Below, in pieces: positions 1 through 6,207 of a stretch of DNA of 10,035 bases; within the stretch, counting starts at the first letter, position 1; every line of letters begins with the position of its first letter. The notes beneath the pieces are model-generated. The model searched no databases. It worked only from the letters and a program-made list of their open reading frames with translations, and was not told the origin of the DNA. Both the position numbers and the translations under genes were made by a program. The DNA lies in assembly GCA_029940345.1 (NCBI GenBank), contig JAOZRC010000144.1, positions 1 through 10,035 of the forward strand, written 5' to 3'. Origin of the DNA: Desulfobacterales bacterium. Lineage in GTDB: Bacteria > Desulfobacterota > Desulfobacteria > Desulfobacterales > JAUCGF01.

Positions 1-18
1 AGGCTCCACCCACCCTAC
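1..18 (-). repeat. Possible truncated GTAG-headed REP-like repeat at window edge
   Basis: On the minus strand this reads GTAG followed by GGTGGGTGGAGCCT and runs off the window. It resembles the right window edge, where GTAG is followed by GTTGGGTTGAGGAA. A GTAG head followed by a palindrome is the canonical layout of REP elements, but the second arm lies outside the window, so this is only a suggestion. Confidence 0.3.
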
Positions 19-102
19 ATTTTGCCAATTTTTTATGGTTCTGGCTATTGCAGGTGTAAAAAATGGCAGTCAAAATTTAAATTACCAAAGTAGAAGTAAT
101 AA

Positions 103-238
103 CTCGACAGTCATAAGTTCTTTGCCATTTAGAAAGCAAATTTTGCTAACCTACTGAATTCATTGGATTTAGAATTTTTACGCTCGTTTTTAAAATACCA
201 ATGATTTCAGGATGTTACGAGAACTTATGACTGATGAG
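103..238. repeat. Nested imperfect palindrome (MITE-like or structured leader)
   Basis: The outer arms CAGTCATAAGTTCT (108-121) and AGAACTTATGACTG (220-233) are a perfect 14-base inverted repeat, extended by CTC/GAG after two unpaired bases. The inner arms at 154-170 and 193-210 pair again over about 17 bases with one mismatch and one extra base. The left side also carries a small hairpin, AGCAA-ATT-TTGCT (134-146), with no counterpart on the right. The terminal loop is 171-192. No ORF lies inside. It begins about 260 bases upstream of the spermidine synthase gene, so it could be a non-autonomous mobile element or a structured transcript upstream of the operon. The sequence alone does not decide. 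Confidence 0.7.
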
Positions 239-288
239 GTAATTATAGGTTACATTTATTTTTCACGAAGCGCTGAAATATTTATACA

Positions 289-307
289 TTTGCGTCTTTG
301 CGGTGAA
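289..307 (-). repeat. Short fragment of a CGCAAAG-type dispersed repeat
   Basis: On the minus strand this reads TTCACCGCAAAGACGCAAA, with an internal eight-base periodicity (CGCAAAGA). From general knowledge, strings of this type occur as short dispersed repeats in many bacterial genomes. Only this fragment is present and no function can be assigned. Confidence 0.25.
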
Positions 308-363
308 TTAATTTGTTTGAATAGACTAAAAAGGGTAAACTATTTTCAAGCTATATCTCTGAT

Positions 364-1932
364 ATGAATAACGCTAACGAAATAAAAAAAGATTTAGATA
401 ATTATCAGCAATTAAACCGCAAACAGTTGTTTATCCTTTTGCTTTCAATTTTGATTGTGGCATTGTGCGCCATCACCTATCAACTCATTATCGGAACGGT
501 TTCAAGCTATTTGATAGGCAACAGCGTCTATCAATTCTCGATGACAATCGGCCTTTTTATGTTTGCAATGGGTGTTGGCTCATTTCTTTCAAAAGGGATT
601 ATCCGCAATCTGATCAGTAATTTTGTCTTTATCGAAGTCGTACTTGCCGTTATCGGCGGTTTAAGCAGCTTACTGCTTTTCATGGCATTTCCGCTTATAA
701 CCGCCCTTTATACAATAGTGATGTATGCGCTGATCCTTATTATCGGCACACTGGTTGGTCTGGAACTTCCGCTTTTAACCCGCATTTTAACCCATAAAGA
801 GAGCATTCGCCATTCTATCGCAGATGTGATGTCTCTGGATTATGTCGGCGCGCTCATCGGCGCGGTGATATTCCCCTTGTTTCTATTGCCGCAATTGGGT
901 TTGGTGCGCTCATCATTTGCCATCGGACTGATTAATATGGGGGTGGCCATAATCAACATCCATTTTTTCCGTGTGCATCTGCAACGTCCTCGTCTGATGG
1001 CAACCGTATCCGTATCTCTGCTGGGAGTGTTAATTATCCTGACAATTATGGGGACGCGTTTAACCAGTTTTGCCGAAAATAATCTTTACTTTGATCAGGT
1101 GATTTTCAAACAACAAACGCCCTATCAACGCATTGTTTATACAAAATCGTATGTTGACGGTGAAAAACGTCTTTATCTCGATGGGCATGTTCAATTTTGT
1201 GACCGGGATGAATATCGCTATCATGAAGCCCTGGTGCACCCCGTGATGTCGGTTCCGGGCCCTCGTGATACGATCCTGATATTGGGCGGCGGTGACGGTT
1301 TGGCCGCGCGCGAAGTACTCAAGTATGCGGATGTAAAGCGGATTCATCTCGTTGATATTGATCCTGCCATCACGGGCTTTTGCAGCCGTTTTCCGGGGAT
1401 TGCCAAACTTAACCAGGGTAGCTTAACCCACCCCAAGCTGGAAATATTCAACCAGGATGCGTTTACCTTTATGAACCAAAAGGGGATTTTGTACGATAAG
1501 GTGATTATTGATCTGCCGGACCCCCATAATGAAGCGCTAAATAAACTTTACTCCCGTGAATTTTACAAAATTATCAAAATGCGGATGAAACCCCACGGAA
1601 TGCTGGTCTCCCAGAGTGCATCGCCTTTTTATACGCGAAACACTTATTGGAGTATTGCCCGGACAATCGAAGAAGCGACGTTTGCCGTTTTCAGTTACCA
1701 GGTGACTATCCCCACTTTCGGGATATGGGGGTTTCATATCGGTGCATCAACGCAGCTTTCGCCCGGTGATTTTGACATTCAGGTTGCAACCCGCTACCTG
1801 AATAATCAGACCATGCAAACCGCATCCGTTTTCGGACGCGATATCGACCGTATTGATGCGCCGGTGAACTCACTCATGGATCCCAAACTGTACATGCTTT
1901 ATGTAAGAGAACTGCGCGGCGATCCGATTTGA
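364..1932 (+). CDS. speE: Membrane-anchored spermidine synthase (polyamine aminopropyltransferase)
   Basis: Transfers an aminopropyl group from decarboxylated SAM to putrescine (or a related amine). The 522-residue protein has an N-terminal membrane half (about seven hydrophobic segments, residues 21-230) fused to a Rossmann-type synthase domain (about 240-500). Visible synthase motifs are LDGHVQF (272-278) with DEYRYHEALVHP (282-293), the nucleotide-binding GGGDG (308-312), the acidic VDID (330-333) and DLPDP (383-387), followed by LYSREFY. The DLPDP form, rather than the DSTDP of soluble SpeE, is typical of the membrane-fused subfamily. Soluble SpeE is about 280-300 residues, so the extra length is the membrane part. 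The ATG at 364 is the only plausible start (in-frame stop at 322-324), yet no Shine-Dalgarno sequence precedes it. speD follows after 33 bases. Family assignment is firm; the exact amine substrate is not. Confidence 0.9.
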   Translation: MNNANEIKKDLDNYQQLNRKQLFILLLSILIVALCAITYQLIIGTVSSYLIGNSVYQFSMTIGLFMFAMGVGSFLSKGIIRNLISNFVFIEVVLAVIGGLSSLLLFMAFPLITALYTIVMYALILIIGTLVGLELPLLTRILTHKESIRHSIADVMSLDYVGALIGAVIFPLFLLPQLGLVRSSFAIGLINMGVAIINIHFFRVHLQRPRLMATVSVSLLGVLIILTIMGTRLTSFAENNLYFDQVIFKQQTPYQRIVYTKSYVDGEKRLYLDGHVQFCDRDEYRYHEALVHPVMSVPGPRDTILILGGGDGLAAREVLKYADVKRIHLVDIDPAITGFCSRFPGIAKLNQGSLTHPKLEIFNQDAFTFMNQKGILYDKVIIDLPDPHNEALNKLYSREFYKIIKMRMKPHGMLVSQSASPFYTRNTYWSIARTIEEATFAVFSYQVTIPTFGIWGFHIGASTQLSPGDFDIQVATRYLNNQTMQTASVFGRDIDRIDAPVNSLMDPKLYMLYVRELRGDPI

Positions 1933-1965
1933 ACAGATGTGCTTCACACAACAGGTGATCTTTAA

Positions 1966-2331
1966 ATGAAGTCTTTAGGCACCCATATTCTGGTGGAATT
2001 TTACGGATGTGACCGTGAAATATTAAATGATTCCCACCAAATCAAATCAGAAATGATCAAAGCGGCTGAACTGATCAACGCCACAATTGTTTCGAGCAGT
2101 GCCCATAATTTTAAGCCCCAGGGCGTGAGCGCAGTGGTGGTGATTTCAGAATCCCATTTGACGATGCACACCTGGCCGGAATATCAATATGCCGCCGTTG
2201 ATCTGTTTATCTGCACCGACACTGCTGACCCCTGGGTCGCCTTCAACCATCTTAAAAAGGTTCTTCAAGCCAGCCATACGTCTACAGTTGAGATGAAAAG
2301 AGGGCAACTGCATGATATAAAAATAAAATGA
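1966..2331 (+). CDS. speD: S-adenosylmethionine decarboxylase proenzyme
   Basis: Pyruvoyl-dependent decarboxylase that makes decarboxylated SAM, the aminopropyl donor for the neighbouring synthase. The 121-residue length matches the short prokaryotic class (about 115-130). The self-cleavage site is Glu62-Ser63 in SESHLTMHTWPE; Ser63 would become the pyruvoyl group. The supporting residues Ser55, His68 and Cys83 fall at the positions known from the Thermotoga maritima enzyme. An AGGTG ribosome-binding site lies about ten bases before the ATG. The 33-base gap to the synthase gene and the shared pathway make a speE-speD operon very likely. The hairpin and T-run at 2449-2475 probably ends the transcript. 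Confidence 0.95.
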   Translation: MKSLGTHILVEFYGCDREILNDSHQIKSEMIKAAELINATIVSSSAHNFKPQGVSAVVVISESHLTMHTWPEYQYAAVDLFICTDTADPWVAFNHLKKVLQASHTSTVEMKRGQLHDIKIK

Positions 2332-2351
2332 AATAATCAGATAATCAATTT

Positions 2352-2371
2352 GGCTGCCAACATAAAGCGGG
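2352..2371 (+). repeat. Copy 1 of a GGCTRCCAACATAA dispersed repeat
   Basis: This reads GGCTGCCAACATAAAGCGGG. A close copy lies at 9983-10002 on the same strand. The two share GGCTRCCAACATAA and then GC.GGG with a one-base shift. It sits just before a short imperfect hairpin (GCCTG...CAGGC, 2371-2392). Function unknown. Confidence 0.5.
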
Positions 2372-2412
2372 CCTGCAAATTCTGATTCAGGCAATTAAAG
2401 TAACGATAAATG

Positions 2413-2501
2413 GGCATCCTTCATTTGTCGGTTTGCAGTTCGAAGGAGTGCTGAACTTACAGTTTAGCATTTTTTAGCCCTAGCCCTATATGAAGGATGC
2501 C
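2413..2501. repeat. 89-base repeat element bounded by 12-base inverted repeats, containing a solo REP
   Basis: GGCATCCTTCAT (2413-2424) and ATGAAGGATGCC (2490-2501) are perfect inverted repeats. Between them lies one GGAG-headed palindrome (2445-2469). The right end extends into a 19-base string, TATGAAGGATGCCRAAAAT (2489-2507), found again at 8918-8936 with one difference. The layout resembles a small non-autonomous element. No target-site duplication is evident. Confidence 0.65.
2445..2475 (+). terminator. GGAG-headed REP that also forms an intrinsic terminator for speE-speD
   Basis: GGAG (2445-2448) is followed by a nine-pair stem with one G-U pair: TGCTGAACT (2449-2457) against AGTTTAGCA (2461-2469), loop TAC. 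Six T residues follow (2470-2475). It lies about 115 bases past the speD stop on the same strand, a reasonable place for a rho-independent terminator. The same palindrome recurs twice at 8950-9018. Confidence 0.65.
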
Positions 2502-2557
2502 AAAAATCCTTGTCGTTTCTCCTATCTGTACGGATTTCATCATTTAATGGCTCCGTT

Positions 2558-3412
2558 TTATTTTATTAAAGTCGCAATAGCAAGCCCCGTCACAATAATC
2601 ATAATTCCAAGAGCAGCATCTTTCATTTCTTTCGGTTCTGATATCTTTACGTGTTTGTAATTTCCGATTATGAAAAAAACACCCATAACAGGTAAAACCG
2701 GAACGCCTATCCCGCACCAAACCGCAACAGTGATAGATAGAATAAAAGCGGCAGCTAAAAGTATTTGAGTTGTTATAATCGGCATGTTAAATCGGTGGGC
2801 AAGCGTTAAAAACAGTGTGGCAAAAACAAAATCGGTTACACCGATGAGGGGAAGAATATCTTTTCCGACAACAGGAAATGAAAAAAGCAAGTAATTCATA
2901 GCAGTTTTGCTTTTGACAATTTCGCTCGTTACGCCCCAGCCCACCGACCAGATGTCTGCTATCCCGGCGGCGACGACAAGAGGGATAAGATATGAAGCTT
3001 TTTTAATGACGCCGCACAACAAAACGCCAGCGCTCCATGCGATTCCTAACAGCGCCAGATTGATCAAGGCATAATAATGCAACCAAACTGCGCCGCAATG
3101 GGCAGTTTCAATATCCCTGATGATTATGTTTAATCCGATATCCGCAGCCAGACTTAGAAACAGTATTAGCGCTGCCGTTGATTTGGATATGTTTCTTTGA
3201 ATAAGCAAAGAAAGCACGCCGAAAACTGCTAAAGCGCAAATCAATCCCGAAATTGCCAATGCCTGGGCTTCATTAAAAGCAGGAGCTTTGGCAAAAACAA
3301 AATTGCATAAATAAAAAACACCCGGTAATAGAGCGACTAATAAAACGGTTTGGATTAATTCAACGCTAAATGTTCCACCGCCACTTGTTTTTAATTTAGA
3401 TTCAATGGTCAT
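2558..3412 (-). CDS. Polytopic membrane protein, candidate presenilin-like intramembrane aspartyl protease
   Basis: The 284-residue protein has about nine hydrophobic segments (roughly 20-40, 49-71, 79-98, 112-136, 140-158, 187-205, 212-232, 236-250, 266-283). I do not recognise a named family from overall sequence. The arrangement in the second half matches presenilin/signal-peptide-peptidase enzymes. One aspartate is in a membrane helix (ADIWSVGWG, Asp153). A second is in the next helix in GVTDFVF (Asp194; family motif GxGD). After one more helix, PVLP (238-241) begins the following helix, where presenilins have PAL/PALP. The two aspartates are 41 residues apart, a short loop. The GxGD glycine is replaced by Thr193, so activity is uncertain. 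A GGGGAG stands about 14 bases before the ATG, which is long. The gene stands alone, tail to tail with the speE-speD operon and followed by its terminator region. A transporter or unrelated membrane protein remains possible. Confidence 0.6.
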   Translation of the reverse strand: MTIESKLKTSGGGTFSVELIQTVLLVALLPGVFYLCNFVFAKAPAFNEAQALAISGLICALAVFGVLSLLIQRNISKSTAALILFLSLAADIGLNIIIRDIETAHCGAVWLHYYALINLALLGIAWSAGVLLCGVIKKASYLIPLVVAAGIADIWSVGWGVTSEIVKSKTAMNYLLFSFPVVGKDILPLIGVTDFVFATLFLTLAHRFNMPIITTQILLAAAFILSITVAVWCGIGVPVLPVMGVFFIIGNYKHVKISEPKEMKDAALGIMIIVTGLAIATLIK

Positions 3413-3447
3413 TCAGTAACCATTCACTCCCCCTATTTGCAAACAAA

Positions 3448-3517
3448 CGCGGGACAGCTTCCCGCGCTACACACTCACATGCGGCTGCGATCATGTAGAG
3501 CGAAAAGTCGTTCCGCT
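3448..3517. repeat. Inverted pair of GTAG-headed REP-like palindromes
   Basis: On the minus strand, GTAG (3470-3467) is followed directly by CGCGGGA-AGCTG-TCCCGCG, a perfect seven-base stem. On the plus strand, GTAG (3495-3498) is followed by AGCGAAA-agtcg-TTCCGCT, a seven-pair stem with one mismatch. The two heads face each other across 24 bases. A GTAG tetranucleotide next to a hairpin is the known layout of REP elements mobilised by RAYT (REP-associated tyrosine) transposases. The pairing in opposite orientation recalls BIMEs. The stems differ in sequence, so these may be two REP classes. Confidence 0.6.
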
Positions 3518-3611
3518 CAGAGGGAGATGAACGGTTACGTCATTTATGCTTATTATCACCGCAGGGTTATTTGAAAGATCGTTCACAGGCGGCGTTCACT
3601 TTGTAAGGCTA

Positions 3612-3705
3612 CCGCCACAAGGCGGGACAATTAAAATTGTCATTATTTCGGCATCCAATTGCACTTGCAAGGATGATTACAATATATATCTTGAAATCAA
3701 GATAT
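3612..3705. repeat. Run of four hairpins downstream of tpiA
   Basis: Four consecutive stems are visible: CCGCC-acaa-GGCGG (3612-3625); GACAATT-aa-AATTGTC (3626-3641); CATCC...GGATG enclosing TTGCA-ct-TGCAA (3652-3675); and ATATCTTG-aaat-CAAGATAT (3686-3705). The segment 3647-3656 also carries TTCGGCATCC, a partial copy of the 12-mer found beside the other repeats. One of these could end the pgk-tpiA transcript, but none is followed by a clear T-run on the minus strand. The rest of 3413-3803 holds the GTAG pair and no supportable gene. Confidence 0.55.
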
Positions 3706-3803
3706 TACATGTGATATAGGTGCGTCATAAAGTTGCAAGCATGCGGCATTGCTGCGTCATGGCACCCAAAGTGTCCCGCTTTAAGGCGGTAGCCAGAAAA
3801 AAA

Positions 3804-4559
3804 TCAAGCAACGACAATCCGGCTAAAACTGTCGGCTTTGAGGCTGGCGCCGCCCACCAAAACACCATCCACATTATCCAATGCCATGATCGCAGGCGCT
3901 GAATCGGGTTTGACGCTACCGCCGTAAAGAATCGGAATTTCATCCGCATTTGCTCCGAAAAAATCGTTCAATTTATGACGTGTAAAAGAATGGGCGTGCT
4001 TTATTTCATCAGGCCCGGCAATTTCGCCGGTGCCGATTGCCCACACCGGTTCATAAGCCACGGACAACCGTTCCGGCGCAATCGCTTTATCCACACCGGC
4101 CAGACCTTGTTCCAATTGACGCGCGAGTACGGTTTCAACGTTACCGGCACGGCGTTCTTCAATCTTTTCACCGATGCAAAGAATCATCTTTAGCCCTTTT
4201 TCAAGGCCAAAGGCCATTTTAGCACCCACCTGCTCATCGGTTTCACCGAAAATGTGACGCCGCTCCGAATGCCCGGCCAGGGCCCACAGACATCCCAAAT
4301 CAAGCAACATGGCCGGTGCGATTTCACCGGTAAACGCGCCTTCATCCGCGGGGTGCAGATTCTGACCGCCCACGAAAAAAGCGGCCTTGTCCTTGAATGC
4401 ACCTGCAACTGCGGCGATTGCTGTGAAGGGTGGAAAAATCAGCACCTCACGGTCTCCGGATAAATTATCTGCCAGCAAAGTTGCAAGTTCTTTGGCGGTA
4501 GTTGCCGCCTGTTCTACCGTTTTATACATTTTCCAATTGGCTGCCATTAGTTTTTTCAT
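3804..4559 (-). CDS. tpiA: Triosephosphate isomerase
   Basis: Interconverts dihydroxyacetone phosphate and glyceraldehyde 3-phosphate in cytoplasmic glycolysis/gluconeogenesis. The 251-residue length is usual for the TIM barrel. The substrate-binding NWK is at residues 8-10 (Asn8, Lys10), catalytic His97 is in AGHSERR, and catalytic Glu170 is in the signature AYEPVWAIGTG (168-178), whose end is the mobile loop. Phosphate-binding YGGSV (212-216) and GG (236-237) are present. The ATG overlaps the pgk stop in ATGA (4556-4559), with GGAGAG about nine bases upstream inside pgk, so translation is probably coupled. All key residues are intact. The secG gene that often follows tpiA is not found here; repeats come next. 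Confidence 0.97.
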   Translation of the reverse strand: MKKLMAANWKMYKTVEQAATTAKELATLLADNLSGDREVLIFPPFTAIAAVAGAFKDKAAFFVGGQNLHPADEGAFTGEIAPAMLLDLGCLWALAGHSERRHIFGETDEQVGAKMAFGLEKGLKMILCIGEKIEERRAGNVETVLARQLEQGLAGVDKAIAPERLSVAYEPVWAIGTGEIAGPDEIKHAHSFTRHKLNDFFGANADEIPILYGGSVKPDSAPAIMALDNVDGVLVGGASLKADSFSRIVVA

Positions 4560-5746
4560 CGTTTCGCACTCTCCTTTAAGGCTTTGAAAGCGGGCAGTTC
4601 CTTGCCTTCCATAAAGGCCATGAAAGAACCGCCGCCAGTTGAAATAAAACTAAATTGATCGGAAAGATTTTCCGATTTGATCACAACATTGGTGTCGCCG
4701 CCGCCAACAATGGTAAGCACATCGTCAAGACCGGCGACAATTTGGGCCAGTTCCCGGGAACCCCGTGCAAAAGCAGGATTTTCAAATGCGCCCATGGGGC
4801 CGTTCCACAACACTGTTTTGGCCTTGGCAAGAACGGTCTTAAATTGTGTGATCGTTTCCGGGCCGATGTCCAGAACCATACTGTCTTGAGGAATCACATC
4901 TGAACGGCAAACGCCCAAGGCGGTCAGGCTGTGAATCCCTTGTCCAAAGGTCAAATCCACGGGCAAATGAATTTTCTTGCCTTTCCCAGATGCTTTTTCA
5001 AGCAATTCCACGGCATCGCGCACACGCAGTTTTTCCACCAATGACTGGCCGACCTGGTAACCGCGAGCCAACAGAAACGTATTTGCCATGGCGCCACCGA
5101 TAATGATATCATCCGTTTTATCCAGGAGGGCGTTTAAAACATCTATTTTAGTGGACATTTTGGCACCACCGGAAATAACGACGTAAGGATGCTGCGGATC
5201 GGTCAGGACTTGGCCAAGGTATTCCCACTCTTTTTTTAAAAGAAAACCTCCGCAACTGGCAGGTGCATATTCCACAACACCCACAACTGAAGCATGCGCC
5301 CGATGAGCCACTGCAAAAGCGTCGTTCACATAAATATCAGCCAAAGCGCCCAGTTGCTTGCTGAATTCGTGATCGTTCCTCTTTTCGCCGGCATGGTAGC
5401 GCAGGTTTTCCAACATCAACACTTGTCCGGGTTTGAGCGCCTGAACCATTCCTGTCACCTCCGAGCCAACACAGTCCGGCGCCATTTTAACCTTCCGGCC
5501 TAAAAGCTCTGCCAGTCGAACAGCCGTGGGTAGAAGTGAAAATTCGGGTTCATGCCTGGTGGTTGGCCGCCCCAGATGCGAGCAAATAATCAGGGCGGCA
5601 CCACGCTCCAAGGCATAATTGAGGGTGGCAAGACTGGCTCTGATTCGATGGGCATCCTGTATGACGCCCTCTTTGAGCGGTACGTTATAATCGACGCGCA
5701 CGAGCAATTTTTGACCATTTATATCCATTTGATCTATGAATTTCAT
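4556..5746 (-). CDS. pgk: Phosphoglycerate kinase
   Basis: Transfers the acyl phosphate of 1,3-bisphosphoglycerate to ADP, the first ATP-yielding step of lower glycolysis, in the cytoplasm. The 396-residue monomer has family-typical length. Visible motifs are RVDYNVP (17-23), the substrate-binding HLGRP (57-61), ENLRYHAGE (113-121), GGAKMSTK (193-200), WNGPMGAFE (314-322), nucleotide-binding GGGDT (348-352) and STGGGSFMAFMEG (369-381). The ATG at 5746 is chosen because AAAGGAGA (5758-5751) lies four bases upstream and the protein then begins MKFIDQMDI as family members do. The longer frame back to 5794 would start inside the inverted repeat of the neighbouring cassette and adds an unrelated 16 residues. 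tpiA follows with a 4-base overlap. Confidence 0.97.
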   Translation of the reverse strand: MKFIDQMDINGQKLLVRVDYNVPLKEGVIQDAHRIRASLATLNYALERGAALIICSHLGRPTTRHEPEFSLLPTAVRLAELLGRKVKMAPDCVGSEVTGMVQALKPGQVLMLENLRYHAGEKRNDHEFSKQLGALADIYVNDAFAVAHRAHASVVGVVEYAPASCGGFLLKKEWEYLGQVLTDPQHPYVVISGGAKMSTKIDVLNALLDKTDDIIIGGAMANTFLLARGYQVGQSLVEKLRVRDAVELLEKASGKGKKIHLPVDLTFGQGIHSLTALGVCRSDVIPQDSMVLDIGPETITQFKTVLAKAKTVLWNGPMGAFENPAFARGSRELAQIVAGLDDVLTIVGGGDTNVVIKSENLSDQFSFISTGGGSFMAFMEGKELPAFKALKESAKR

Positions 5747-5764
5747 ATTTTCTCCTTTCTTATA

Positions 5765-5796
5765 GAACCACGAATGGACACCAATTGACACCAATA
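5765..5796 (+). repeat. Left inverted repeat of the GxxExxY cassette
   Basis: This begins GAACCACGAATG and continues in about 10-base units (GACACCAATT, GACACCAATA). The first 12 bases are an exact inverted match to the repeat at the other end of the GxxExxY gene (6193-6182). It starts just past the TAG stop of that gene and ends six bases short of the pgk Shine-Dalgarno sequence. Confidence 0.65.
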
Positions 5797-5800
5797 TTTT

Positions 5801-6184
5801 CTATAAAACCATTCGCTTCCATTCGAGTTTGGCGTGCTTAAAATTCAATATAAGACCTACTTTCAATCTGGTTATTTTCAGATAGTTCAGGATTTGCCCT
5901 TTCTCGTTGTTAGATATCCGATCAATGGTTTTTGCATCAACAACAATTTTGTCAAAAGCTATTAAGTCAGGGATATATTCACCGACTTTTATAGTCTTAT
6001 AGCTCACTGGGTAACGAGGTTGCTGGCGAAAAGGGATAGCTCTTAAACCGAACTCAACTGCCAACGCGTTTTCATAGGGCTTCTCAAGCAATCCATGTCC
6101 AAGAGTATTCAGTACTTTCATAGCGCAACCAACAATTTGAAAGACCTCCTCCTTGTAAATCAATTCGAGTTCATTCGAGTTCAT
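5801..6184 (-). CDS. GxxExxY family protein (PD-(D/E)XK-like fold)
   Basis: A 127-residue protein of the GxxExxY family, which groups with PD-(D/E)XK nuclease-like proteins; its biological role is unknown. The signature is GLLEKPY (31-37; Gly31, Glu34, Tyr37). The nuclease-like core is IPDLI (Asp73) followed by IVVDAKTI (Asp83, Lys85), with Asp83 where Glu is usual. A conserved GQILNYLKI segment (96-104) follows. The ATG at 6184 is chosen because GGAGAG lies about eight bases upstream. The in-frame ATG at 6205 lacks such a site and would read through the inverted repeat. The gene sits between lolA and pgk on the same strand and is bounded by inverted repeats, with its first codons (MNSNELEL) formed by the right repeat. 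It probably arrived as a cassette. Confidence 0.88.
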   Translation of the reverse strand: MNSNELELIYKEEVFQIVGCAMKVLNTLGHGLLEKPYENALAVEFGLRAIPFRQQPRYPVSYKTIKVGEYIPDLIAFDKIVVDAKTIDRISNNEKGQILNYLKITRLKVGLILNFKHAKLEWKRMVL

Positions 6185-6193
6185 TCGTGGTTC
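6162..6193 (-). repeat. Right inverted repeat of the GxxExxY cassette
   Basis: Read on the minus strand it begins GAACCACGAATG and continues with two copies of AACTCGAATG/T, a 10-base periodicity. It matches the start of the plus-strand repeat at 5765. The first codons of the GxxExxY protein are written in these units, so the coding region begins inside the repeat. The Shine-Dalgarno GGAGA lies just outside it. Confidence 0.65.
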
Positions 6194-6207
6194 TCTCCAA
6201 ATCATGA

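Noticed and set aside
3719..3766. GGTGC...GCACC arms around 3719-3766 as an attC-like or terminator structure.
   Set aside because: Only five paired bases over a long interior, with no matching core sites or T-run.
3725..3949. A 74-codon minus-strand frame overlapping the end of tpiA.
   Set aside because: It lies largely inside the intact tpiA coding region in another frame and has no recognisable product.
5747..5794. A 16-residue N-terminal extension of pgk.
   Set aside because: It runs through the inverted repeat, lacks a ribosome-binding site, and family members begin at MKFIDQ-like sequence, which has a good site here.
5751..6198. TCTCC on both sides of the GxxExxY cassette as a target-site duplication.
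   Set aside because: On the left it lies nine bases away from the repeat, and both copies are simply the complement of ribosome-binding sites (GGAGA).
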